In this document: positions 11,946-24,900 of the stretch, one piece after another
Layout of the letters: each line of letters begins with the position of its first letter
Position numbering within the stretch: the first letter of the stretch is position 1
From: Lutraria lutraria
Lineage: Eukaryota > Mollusca > Bivalvia > Venerida > Mactridae
Direction of reading: 5' to 3'
Length of the DNA stretch: 64,000 nt
Assembly: GCA_964023205.1 (NCBI GenBank)
Contig: OZ026844.1
Location: forward strand, 26,634,934 to 26,698,933
Program-made: the position numbers and the translations under genes
Notes under the pieces: generated by a model
Seen by the model: the letters and a program-made list of their open reading frames with translations, nothing else
What the model was told of the DNA's origin: nothing
Databases searched by the model: none

Positions 11946-13459
11946 ATTTACTCATGAAATTCTGATTCAACTAATAATTTCCATTTTAAAGTATGAGCCA
12001 ATATCAGGATTTGTTCCTGATAAAACTTCCCAATGAAATTCACAATTTTTTTTCTAAACTAACATTGACTTTCAACACAAACATCATTACCACAGACAAA
12101 AGATTCATCAACTTCATCTAAATCAACCATAATAAATACACTAGACCCCAGCTTCACAATCATATACTGGTCTTAAACTTTATAGAGTACATTCTTAATG
12201 ACGTGGCATTAATTTGAGTAATAAGACATCAATAAGACATCAATTATTCAAGCTTATGCTAGAGGCATCTTTCATTCAAACGCATTTAACCTGTGTTTAA
12301 AGTTTAATTCCTTGACCTATATAAATATTTGTGAAGCTGGACCCTAAAAAACAATAGATAATGTGACCTTAATGATAAATAAACAAATAGCAAATACCTC
12401 TACAAAATAACTTTCTATCTTTTAGGAAAATAAGTCATGCTTTATAATACATAATAATTTATCAAAGACTGCAAGCAGAAATGTATAAAATTTATCAAAT
12501 CCCTGAAAAAATGAATCATTTTGATATTCAAAACTGCACATATTACCGCCACAACTTATAACCAGAAGAAGCAGAAATTTCTCAAGTAAATCATTCTTAC
12601 ATTTATATAAGTAATGTAACAGAAGTTACCTTTTGAAACTGATATTAGTACCCAATGAAAAAATTAGATAAGTATATGTTGTGAACACATTAACAGCCAA
12701 TTAACTGAGTAGAAACAATGATATGATGAAATCTATAACCAAGTCACAGCTGTAGGTATGCAATAAACATATTTGAGCACTTGGCCTGATTAAGACATAC
12801 AAGCATTAGAAACATGATATTCCAACTTTTATTTACTTAATAAATACATTTCTATAAATAATTCAAACCACTTCATTAACAGCTATGTATAATATTATAA
12901 AATATTAAAGAAACTTTGTCACAATACTTTTTTTATTACACTATGTCATGACATGCTAGCTGGAGATGTTTGACTACGGCTTAAGTGGGAAATATATGAA
13001 TATTAAGGGCTAAGCAGGCATTATTTGAATAAAATATTGTTAGAGATAGGAGCCACATGAAGTAGCTATTGTGATATATGTTACAACTTGAAAACAGATT
13101 CACCAACAAACTTGAAAGAATGACTGTAAGCCATTATTTTAAAAATGTAAGTTTTGCTCAACAAAGTGTAAGCATTTGCCAATACAAATTAGTAACAATA
13201 AAATGTATTAAATATCATACACAACATTGAAACCAATCAGGAAAGATCACAATAGAAATGGACGTAGACAAATAAAACTCATCTTAGAACAAACAAAGCT
13301 TTGAAACTAAGATTTATTTAAACAGAATTCAAAAACTGAAATATTGAGTCACAACCAAAAAAGATAATTTATTTTCACCCTCCTTTTCCTTCTTGCAAGA
13401 CTGATCAAAACCTACTAATTGCATTGATATTTGTTGCCTATTTGAAAATAATGGGAAGA
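11946..13459. other. Intergenic, no gene seen
   Basis: Very AT-rich; no exon-like frame, tRNA or clear repeat found. Confidence 0.5.
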
Positions 13460-13842
13460 ACAAGAGTACCATGATGGTCCTTTATCGCTCACCTGACTAC
13501 CACTGCAGCTTTGCACAATCAAGTGACCACCAGCAGCAAGATCATTTTGACTATGCGGGTCATGACTATGAACAAATTTGGTAGATGTCCATTATGCAAT
13601 GCTACATGTGAAAGAAGAATTCCTTCTGTTGCCATAGGAACCAGATTTTTAATCAAATTTAATTTTTTAAACAGCTTTGGTAGAGCTTCATGCAAGGAAC
13701 ATCCCTGAGAAATTCTCTTGAAATTGTGCTAGCGGTTAAGGAGAAGATGTTGATCGAATCAAATTGTTGACGACGCACGAAGCCAGACAATCAAGGATCC
13801 CAAATTCTCATGCACCTTGGCACTTTGTGCCAGGTGAGCTAA
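13460..13842 (-). mobile_element. HINE-like element subfamily D, short copy
   Basis: Starts ACAAGAGTACCATGATGGTC with CGCTCACCTG just inside. Ends in the hairpin CACCTTGGCACTTTGTGCCA and GGTGAGCTAA plus an A-run. The core is reduced to about one unit. Confidence 0.7.
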
Positions 13843-14885
13843 AAAAAAAGAACCAAATAATACAAGACATAAAACAAGGAAAGCATGGTAGGGCTATTAT
13901 AAATAGATCATTATGACAAAAACAAAGAGAAAAATATCTATCAATAAATACAAAATATTTAGCACATAGTACATAAATAATTATATGATACAAACATAGA
14001 CATGGTTATGCTCTAACACATACATGTATACAGAACACAGCAGCCATCACAATGTCCAACTACTGTTATGTTGCCATGTTGTTACTCAGAATGCTTACTG
14101 CAGGTACTCTCAAATTTATTATTAATAATAATTCATATTTATGTTATGAAAGTAAAAACAAAACTTGTAACTACTAAGGACATCACTGTTGCAAATTAAT
14201 GTTATTAACGAATAACAAATACAATGATCTCAATAATGTTACCAGTATGCAGCATATCTAATAAATTTATCAAAATCATGTAAATAAGAGACGTTAGTCA
14301 AACATGGATGCCCCCTAAGCGCCAACTGGATAGTAATTTCCTGTTATTGATCTGACAATGATTTTACACTGACAGTAACTGTGACCTACTGACCTCAAAA
14401 TCAAAAGAGGTCATCTACATGCGATGACCAACCTCCCAACCAAGTCTGAGGACCTTAGTCCAAGTTTTTGTGTTGAATCTGACTGCAACCTTGACCTTTG
14501 ACCTCAAAATCAACAGGGTTCATCTTCATGAAATGAACAACCTCCCATACCTGATGACCTTTAGCCAAAGGGGCATAATAATTAATTTGTATCATTTAAA
14601 TGAAGTGAAGTCCTTGTTTCAGATGTAATACCATGGACAATAATCCATAAATAATAAAGTGTCTCAAGTTTACAACACATATATTATATTAAATATTAAT
14701 TATATTAAATAAGACATTTTAGTTCCTATTCATCACACAATTTGACAGTGAACAAAAAAATGACTTTCTTTTTTCGCAAATAACAAAAATCATTGTTGAG
14801 ACATTGAGCAGGCATTTATATGTATTACTAGGAATAAAGTTTACCTACAGACAGCAATCAAGATTAACAGATGGTTTTTGACAAA
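13843..14885. other. Intergenic; one degraded repeat piece
   Basis: No gene. 14,340-14,570 holds two diverged copies of a unit with CAACCTCCCA and TGACCTCAAAATCAA, a fragment of a further tandem-cored repeat. Confidence 0.45.
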
Positions 14886-15191
14886 ACAGGAGGGCCATAT
14901 GGCCCTATAACTGCTCACCAGAAAAAATACCTTTAGAGAACATTTTTCCTGGCCCTGTGGTTTTGGACAAGGAGATTTTTAAACTTTTTCCCATTGGAAG
15001 TGTTTTTATGAAATTTAATTTCTTGAACAACTTTGAAAGGGGACAACCAAAGGATCATTCCAGCAAAGTTTGGTTAAAATCGGCACAGTGATATAGGAGG
15101 AGATGTTGTTTAAAGTAAAAACAGACGCCACTTCACGACGCACTGCAATCACAAAAGCTGACCATGAGCACATTGTACTCTGGTGAGCTAA
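14886..15191 (-). mobile_element. HINE-like element subfamily C, short copy
   Basis: GGGCCATATGGCCC hairpin and GCTCACCAGAAAAAAT at one end. The other end is AGCACATTGTACTCTGGTGA then GCTAA. It lies about 275 bp below the ATXN7 stop codon, so it may fall in that gene's 3' UTR. Confidence 0.75.
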
Positions 15192-15466
15192 AAAACAACA
15201 TAAAACAAACATGAGTATTAAATATCACATGATAATATAAGAAATAGTTTGATGTAATATTACTGATAGAGGAAAATAGGAGATTTGATTATCAGGGTAG
15301 GAAGTAACCATTCATCTAACAACAGGCAACATTAATTTCATAATAATATCACTGAAAATTCAATATCAAATATCTAACACATTGATTACAGCACAAGGTA
15401 AAGTGACATCATCATAAACCATGTTCGAATCTTAATGACATCATCATACCATGTGCACATCCTGTG

Positions 15467-15936
15467 CTATGAAATCAGTGAACTTGGAGAGTTCTGTGCT
15501 GGCTGGTCCATTTGCTGTAAGTGAATTCCCTGTTTCTGTGCATCTTCACTCCTGATAAATAATGTATGTCCATGCTGTTGATTACCCATTGCCATCTCAA
15601 CCCCACCAATACTGTTCTGAGTAACTAATGGTATTGTTATGGAAACAGGTTGCATGTTCATTTTGTTAATGGTGCTTGTTTTATGAAGGCCACTGTTTCT
15701 GACCGGTAGCTGTGTCAGTTGGGTAGAATGCACCTGACTAGTATTCACATTAATTTGATTGGTCAAAGCAGCAGAGCTTGGTGTTTGGAAAGAAAAGTTT
15801 GGGTTATGGAGCTGGGCTCCTGTGAATATATGAGATGTCTGTTGTACAGAACCTCTGGCTTGCTGCACTAAAGCTGATTGAGAGATGCCTTTTGGCTGGA
15901 ACACAGTGTGGCGTTGCGACAACAGTAGATCTTTAT
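15467..15936 (-). CDS. ATXN7: ATXN7 exon 11: C-terminus and stop
   Basis: Starts [17 protein letters not shown] after TGTTTTAG and ends QNSPSSLIS and a stop. It is Gln/Thr/Asn-rich like exon 9. No AATAAA was found between the stop and the mobile element at 15,191, so the true 3' UTR end is unknown. Confidence 0.85.
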
Positions 15937-18900
15937 CTAAAACAGAAATGTGATCGATTATTTCAATATACATGTATATGTGTTACGTTGAACAGTAATA
16001 CATTGAGCATGATAAATATACTGCTTCCATTTTCCTACATTTATATCTCCCTAGTGACTTTTTCTCTAGTACTTAATACTTATAATTTCTTTTATAATTG
16101 AATTTCACAGCAGCAGTTTATAACATCCTCACACATTAATATAAGTACAAGAAAAAAAGATATATTTACCACTAGCATTGGCTACTACACCATTTGGTAA
16201 AGGTGGCGTGGACACTTGGTGACCATCTGAACTCTGTAAATATGATAATTACTTAGTTAACAATTTAATGCAGTACAAACACATACATGAGGGGCATGAT
16301 GGCTTAATGTCGCTCACCAGAAAAAGACCCTTGTTTCAGCATAAAAGATGTGCGCTGAAGGAAAATTGCTACACATATGTCATTCAGATAAACTATAAGA
16401 TATTAATTCCTACCGAAAATCTCATTCAATTACATCTAATAACTGTGAAGCGGTAAAATTGTGTTCCTTTCGTTATTTAACTTCGCTGCAACCCATTTTG
16501 AGTCAAGTGCGAGTGATGTATCAAGCGATCTGATTGCTCGGATATGTGTGTACAGTAGATTGTTCATTTCATTCCGAAATTCGGTAGGAATTAATATCTT
16601 ATAGTTTATCTGAATGACATGTGTAGCAATTTTCCTTCAGTGCACATCTTTTATGCTGAAACAACGAGATGCGACGTTCCACATTGTTTGGCATATAGAC
16701 ATATAGTAGGCTTTTTACCTTGATAGTTTATATAAGATCAGTGACGGGAATTTTTTTGGCATCATTTTTTATGGACCAAACACTGATACTGCCACCTGTG
16801 GACAATGCCACATACCAAATATCTAAGCTCTAGGCCCTGTGGTTTTGGACAAGAAGATTTTTAAAGTTTTTAATGAAATTTAATATCTTGGACAACTGTG
16901 GTAGAGTTTATGAATCATCCCTGTAAAGTTTCGTTGAAATTGGCCAATTACTTAAGAAGAATATGTTGTTTAAAGCAATTGTTGATGGACGTTCAAATTT
17001 TTTGTTACTTAAGTGACTATTCAAATGCTAACAATTAGCCACATAAACCAAATTTTAGCGAGTTTTAGCCACATAAACCCAACTTTTTGGACACAATTTA
17101 AGTCACTGCAAAGAGCACTAACCCTAACCCTAAAGTCACCCAAACCCCTATTTATTCGAGCGGACAGATGGACGGATGACGGACAACACCTGATCACAAT
17201 AGCTCACCTTGAGCACTTTGTTCTCTAGTGAGCTAAAAATGTGAAATATGCAATTAAGTTTTACATGCCAATACAGTTCAGTTATAGACATCTAAAATTT
17301 AAGGCTATGCTGGGGAAACTTGAATGGCTCTACACAGTAAATCTCTGTATTTACATATTTTATCATAATTTCGAGCAATATAACTTGGTAATGGTAATAA
17401 AGTTTACGTCATATGCCAAGCAAGAAACAAGTTCAAGACATGAAATTATTAATATAAGTCACTGATGTACACTGCATGTACACGACTATTGTGTAAAACC
17501 TGTTGGTTGACTCTAAGCCAAAAGATGACACTAGATGGAATATCTAAGGTCAAATTGTTACCAAACACTTATGCTTTTCCTATACCTCAAGGTAAACTAT
17601 CTATTACTTAACTGACAATAGCTCTTAATTCCGTATATGTTTAGAAAAGGGTTTGCAACACCCCACATTATCCATGTAAACCAACCAATTGGGCAATACT
17701 AAAACAAGAGGGCCAAGAAGGCTCTATATCGCTCACATGTAAATCATTGTTTACCGTATTCATTAAAACATTTGTTTTGAACCTGTGTCATGAGGTCTGT
17801 TGGCATCAAGGTTTTCCTGTGATTTGACCTGGTGACCTAGTTTTTGACCCTAGATGACCTATGTTTGAACTTGTCCGCCATATCATTAGGACAAACAATA
17901 TTGGTGAAGATCCAATCAAAACTGTGACATCTACAGTGTTAACAAAGTTTTCATAAGATTTGACCTAGTGACCTAGTTTTTGAACCCAGATGACCCAAGT
18001 TCATACTTGTTGCACATATCGTAAAGACAAACATTCTGACAAGGTTTGAAGAGGATCCAATCAAAACCATGACATCTGCAGCATTAACAAGATTTTCTTA
18101 TGATTTGATCTAGTGACCTAGGTTTTGACCCTAGATGACCCATGTTCGAATTGTCCTACATATTTATAAAACAAACATTTTGGTGATGTTTGGTAAAGAT
18201 CCAATAAACAATTGTGTTAAGATTTGACCTAGTGACCTAATTATTGACCCCAGATGATCCATTATCGAACTTGTACAAGATATCATGAAGAAAAAAATTC
18301 TCATAAGGTTTCATGAAGATCCAATCAAAACAGTTACTTCTAGACTGTTCGAAAGGTTTTCCAGCAATTTGCCCTGGTGACCTAGTTTTTGACCCATTAT
18401 CAATCTTGTCCAAGGTATCATTAAAATAAACATTCTGACAAAGTTTAATGAACATCCAATATAAAAACAATGACTTCTACAGCCTTCAATTTGCCCTGGT
18501 TTTTTTACCCAAAATGTGTTTATGTGAGCTGAAAACAGCATAAGTGGGGAATACTGGGTGATAAGAATTTTAGTTTAAACTTACTTATTAAACATTGATT
18601 GTAGAGCAAGTTCTTACAACTTATATTAACTACTCTCTATAACTGCTTCCTGGTTTCTGACCAGTACTTGCGCCAAAAGAAGGGATTTCGAAGGTTCTGG
18701 TCAAATTCCACCAATGACAGGATTCGAACCCGCGATCTCCGGCTTAGGAGTCTGATGCTATGTTTTTTTCACAATTTTATATGGAATTTAATATGAAGGC
18801 TGATACAGTAAATATGAAATGGTAATTTATAAACAGATTCTTACATTTCATACATATATCGATTATTGCACGATTAATGGAAATTGTTAATCAATTATTA

Positions 18901-21900
18901 ATCGATTAAAGACGCAACATCCGATCAGACTATCGGATGCAAATTAACTATCTACATTGTTTTATCAAATGAACTCTCTCTCTACATTGTTTAATCAGTG
19001 ATAGACATACAGTGAATGCTGACTAACAGACTTACTGTACTGAATCTATAAATAGCTGAAGCAGACGATGGGTTTAAACCATATAAACTCCTCCCTCTAA
19101 TTCAAATTTGAATTTCTGTTATAAACTGTTTTGAAAATATAAGAACCTAAATCTTCATACATTCTGAAGTTTCTAATCTGGACTGATAAAAGAATCATTT
19201 TGCTTCATTCAGAATATTTTTCATTGATTAAAAACACCATTTAAGGTGGATCGCAGGTTTCCTCCAGAAAAATTGTATTTTTTTTAGACGTCAACGCACG
19301 ATAAAGAAATTTTGTATTAACATCCTTTAAGGTATTGGCTAATGCAGACATGATATATTAAAATGATATTTCCATGGAAACCGAAGAAAATGGCCACCTA
19401 GCGGACCGATATGTTTTTCGTTGATTTTCGCATTGTTTTCTGTATTGCTTCGATAGTTTTGTATTTTAAGTTATGCAATTTATTTAACTACAATGCTGAA
19501 TCATTTACAAATCCGAAAAAGTCAATAATATTTCATTTCGCCGTCATTAAATCTTAAAAGATGTCGAGCGAACTCTGCAGGGGTGGCAATTTACAATGAC
19601 ATTTTTCTCTCAGTCACGTCAACAGTGAAAAAACGGTCCGATGAATTTTTTTTTAAAACTCAGTAGAGATTCTTAAAATAATTTGAAAGACTTTAAAAAA
19701 ATAAAAACATATGGTCACCGACTTCGTTTTCGCTACATTGAAACTTATTTAAACACCGAAAAAAGCTAAAAACGTTGCCATAAAATACAAGATTGACGTG
19801 ACGTTAAGCCAAAATATGTCAGTAACAACTAAAAAGTCGCAACGTCACGTCGATCTTGTATAAAAACGTTGACGTTTTTAGCCTTTTTCCAAGTTTAAAT
19901 AAGTTTCATTGGCGCGAAAACGAAGTCTGTGACCATATTTTTTTATTGTTTTAAAGTTTTCTAAATTGTTCAAAGAATCTGTTTTGTGTTTTTTAAAAAA
20001 AATCATCGGGCCAATTTTTTAGGAAAAGTACTGATTAGAGATGTATACTGTTTTATAGATATGGCTCACAGTACCTTGCTGAAAATTTAGCATTATCTTT
20101 ATAACAATTTTTATTGCACATTAACATTCGAGTTTACCCAGTAAAATACAGGTTTACCTGGGAAAACCCGCTGGGCTAGATACATGATACAAAATTTTCT
20201 TTACACTCAGTTGAAATATAACAAATAACATTAGCTATGTATAGCTATTGACTGACATAAGGACAAAACCCGTGTTTTGCCAACCCAGGTTTAGAAAGCT
20301 CTTTACAGAAATTTATGCACCTAAATCTTCTAGGAATTTATAATTCATCCATTCTTATAATATACTCATTTCTTAAAGCAATTTAAAGCATTTAACTTCA
20401 TCAAAGTATTTTATCAGTACTAAGCAAACACTATAAAATTAACTTACAGATCTAATGAACTGATTTGGTGTAGCACTGTGATTTTGATGCTGTTGAGAAA
20501 ATACAGTATTATTAACTGACATGACAGGCGTAGCTGTAGAAGTTGTTAAAGTCACCGGTTGAAGTACAGCTCCTGTCTGCAGACCATCCAGTAATACAGC
20601 ATTTGGTGGCAAGCCGGTAATCAGATTACCCTTGCCAGCTTGAAGAGCCCTAATTGCCTCCATACCACTGAATTTTTGCTGGACTTGCTTACTTGTTATC
20701 ACATTAATTTGTTGAACAGGTTTATTCACTTCTTCCTGAGACGGAGTTTGTAATTGACTTGATGTCAAGTCGGGAGTCAATTGAGAGTTAGTAATATTTA
20801 CAATTTGTCCATTGAGTAAAGCTTCCTGTGGAATACCCGTTACAACAAAACCCATAGTATTGTCTTTTATCACATTATTCTTAGTTCCAGGTTTTAAGTT
20901 TCCACTGGCCATTAAACTGGCACTGATCTGACTTAAAGCTGCACCACTAATATTTACATTAGGAATAGCGATAGCAAACTGCTGCTGTTGTGCTCCCCCA
21001 GTTGTGTTACTTAAAGCACCAACACTTGCGAGAATACTTGGAGCTGAGACTAATGTGGCTCCTATGGAGGTTTGACTAATGGTACTTTGAGAGCTACCAC
21101 TCCCACTACTTCGTCTCTTTTTGGCTGGGGTACTAGACATAAGTCCTGGAGTAACATTGCCACTTAGACTTACAGACTTTGACAGCAGAAAACTGTCTTT
21201 TAACTTTGGTTTACTACCAGTGAATGTGCAGTGATTGCTTGTATTTCCAACTATTTTTGTTTTCTGTTGTTTAGTGACTACTTTGTTAGGTACAGCAGAT
21301 GGCACAAGTCCAGTAGGTCCCTGAATAATGTGTTGACTTAAATGATTTCTACTTGGATCCACAAGTACAAAATCGTATGGATCAGAATTAGCCTGCATAT
21401 TGTCTTGTTCTCTAGGAAGGTTGGCCTCCACACATAATTTTCTGAAAATAAATTCAAGTAAATAAACTTGATAGCCTCTACATATATGTATATAACTATT
21501 GTAACTATACAATTTGAAACAAGATGTGTTTCAAAAACACAAGAGGGCCACATTGGCCCTTTATCGCTCACCTGAGAACAAAGGCCAATAATCAATGACC
21601 AGGTAATATAGTTTCCATTTCGTAAAACTCATTTTTACGTAGATTTTGAGATCAAAACCAACAATGAAGGTATAATACTGTTAAACAAGCTAAAACGTAG
21701 CAAATTTTCTAATCCAAGGGTCCATAACTCTTAAAGTTGTGGTCCAATTCCACCTATAACTTATCTTGTCCAAAACCATAAGGTCATACACATTCATTGT
21801 AAATATGATTAGGATCGGTGAATAAATGAAGGCGCTAGAGTGTAAACAAGCTAAAATATAGCAAATTTGCTAAGTCAAGGGCCCATAACTCTTGAAGATG

Positions 21901-24900
21901 TGGTCCGATTCTGCCTATAATCGAACTTGTTCAAGATCTTTTGGTAATACTCATTTACTGAAAATATTATTAGGATCGGTGTATAAATGAAGGCGCTAGT
22001 GTGTAAACAAGCTAAAATATAGCAAATTTTCAAAATCAAGGGCCCATAACTCTTGAAGTTTGGGTGCGATTCTGTCCATAATCGAACTTGTCCAAGATCT
22101 TTTGGTCATACACATTTACCAAAAATATGATTAGGATTGGTGAATAAATGAATGCGCTAGAGTGTAAACAAACTCAAATATAGCAAATTTTCTAAGTCAA
22201 GGGCCCATAACTCTTGAAGTTCTGGTCCGATATTGCCCATAATCGAACTTGTCTAAGATCTTTTGGTTATACACATTTACTGAAAATATGATCAGGATTG
22301 GTGAATAAATGAAGGCGCTAGAGTGTAAACAAGCTAAATATAGCAAATTTTGTAATTCAAGGGCCCATAACTCTAGAAGTTATTATCAGATTTTGCCCAT
22401 AATCGAACTTAGCCGAGACATTGTGGCCATATACATTGTGAGCAAGTTTAATCAAGATTGGTAAAGAGCTGCGGTTGCTAGAGTGTAAACAAACTAATTG
22501 TGGACGGACGATGGACGCCGGACATTCACCGATCCTAAAAGCTCACCTGATGAATCAGATGAGCTAAAAAGCCAAACAATAATTAAAAACCTTCTAACAT
22601 TAAAGCCAATTTATGCAATATTTTTTATACCTATTTAGTAATAAAGCACGGTAAAGGAAATATAATCTATCCTACAATCATCTTTTTATCAATATTGCAT
22701 GAGCAATTAAGTAAAAGACAAAAGGGGCTAAGATGGCTCTATATCGCTCACATGACAATCATTGTTTACTGATAAAACAATATTTTAGCCTGTGTCATAA
22801 GGTCTGTTGTTATCAAGGTTTTCCTGAGATTTGACCTGGTGATCTGATGTCTTACCCCAGATAACACATGTTCGAACTTGTTCCACATATCATTATGACA
22901 AACATTCTGACAAAGTTTGGTGAATATCTAATCAAAACCATGACAACTACAGCGTTAACAAGGTTTTTATCTAAAATTTGATCAGGTGACCTAGTTTTTG
23001 AACCCAGATGATCCATATTCGAACTTGTCTTACATATCATTAAGACTAACATTATGACAAGGTTTGGTAAAGATCCAATCAAAACTGACACCTACAGTGT
23101 TAACAAGACTTTCCTAAGATTTGACATGGTGACCCATTATCAAACTTGTCCAAGATATCATTTGAACAAATATTCTAACAAAGTGTCATGAAGATCCAAT
23201 CAAAACAGTGACTTCTGAAGTGTTCACAGGGTTTTCATTTAATTTGACTTTTTGACCTCATTTTTGACCCCAAAAGACCCATTATCGAACTCATCCAAGA
23301 TTTTTTTGATACAAACATATGTGGCCTCTGATGTGTTCACAAGGCAAAAGTTAATACCGCACAATGCACACCGCCGACAAAGACTGATCACAAAAGCTCA
23401 CCCTGAGCACTTGTGCTCATGTAAGCTGAACAATGGAAGGTTAGATCATGTTTATAACACACAGACATGAATTGTACAATTCATCATAAATAATACTGGA
23501 CAGAAATTTAAACTACATACTTAGGAGGAGGTGGATTTGAATGTTTTTCCAGCAGGTCTAGAAATGTTGCACGTAGATGATCCATTTTACGACCGAAAGT
23601 GTAACATCCAAAGCCGCTGCCGTAGTTGTTTAACCCGCTGCCATAATTATTATGGTATCTAGCACCAAATGAACAAGCCTAAAGAAAAAAAAAATTAGAT
23701 TGCTTAAAACATGTTAACAAATATATGATACAGCAAATTGGCGGGTCGGACTTAATGGTTATGTATCACAAATCAGTGTTAATATGTACATCAAGAATTC
23801 ATACACAGCTTTATATACCAAAAACATGAACCCTTCATTATCTTAGCAATCTGGGGGAGGGGGTTCAATAATTGAAACCACGCCCATGTTTAATGTCTAG
23901 TAAGAGATTTTAGAACAATTTTTTTGTCATTAATAAATTAATAGTATCATATCGTACCAATACAATGCGCATTACGTTATTGATGTTTAATGCTGATAAG
24001 GATAAGTCGATAAAGGGGTGCAGTATTTATCGCAATTAGACACCATTTTTTTGTGTACGGTTAAAATTTTTTGTTGCTTTGTGTTAAAGTATGATATTCT
24101 ATTTTCGTAAATTTTAGCGTATTCAACCTATGCTGATACGTTAAATCAAAGCACAAGTATTCAGACCAAATTATCAAATTACCTGATCTTTATAAATTAT
24201 TGAAGTTGTAGAAGATGCGATAACTAGGGGCAACAGAAGTAAACAAACCAACAATGCATCAGGAATCACAACAACAAATGTTGTTGCTACTGTTAAAAGT
24301 AAGAGTGGGAATAAAACAAATCTAGTGTGCGCTGTTCACCGATTTAAACACATAAAATATAACAAATATATATAAGTCTCTAGATAATTGTTGCTTAAAC
24401 TGACAATCCTGTGCAAAATCGAAAGTAGCGGACAAAATATGAACTTCATAAAGGAATAAATGGTTGAAAACTTAGCTTGGCTGAGATATGATGCGACTCA
24501 GAGAAAAAATGCATGTATTGTAATATTTGTTCTGAATGCAATGCAAAGAACGCCATTGTAAAATCTGCTGGTGATAAAGTTTCAGGCAGGTGGTCTAGAC
24601 TTTAATGCAGCACTTAACCACTGGAAGTCTCTTAAAGACAGAAGGTTATATGCTCTGAATTAGGTTTATTGCTGTATTAAAGAAGAGAGCACCTACCACT
24701 TGGCTGGTTAAATGGAATATTATAATTAAACTGAGAATAAAAGTTGAAAAAGATTCATAACCGTCATGATTTTGTCTTCAATTTTGATAGGACCCATAGC
24801 TTGTCTATGGGACCCATTGTTTATGAAGTACTGAGTCCCCCAGAGGGACTCGTGGTTTTCATTTGTAAGATTATCACTGAATGATGCCAATTCATCACTC

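Noticed and set aside
18700..18760. tRNA gene on the minus strand
   Set aside because: Only the anticodon-to-T-arm half is present and a SINE body follows; there is no acceptor or D arm.
24480..24620. Functional transposase or zinc-finger gene starting [10 protein letters not shown]
   Set aside because: The frame breaks within about 30 codons and no further domain is found.
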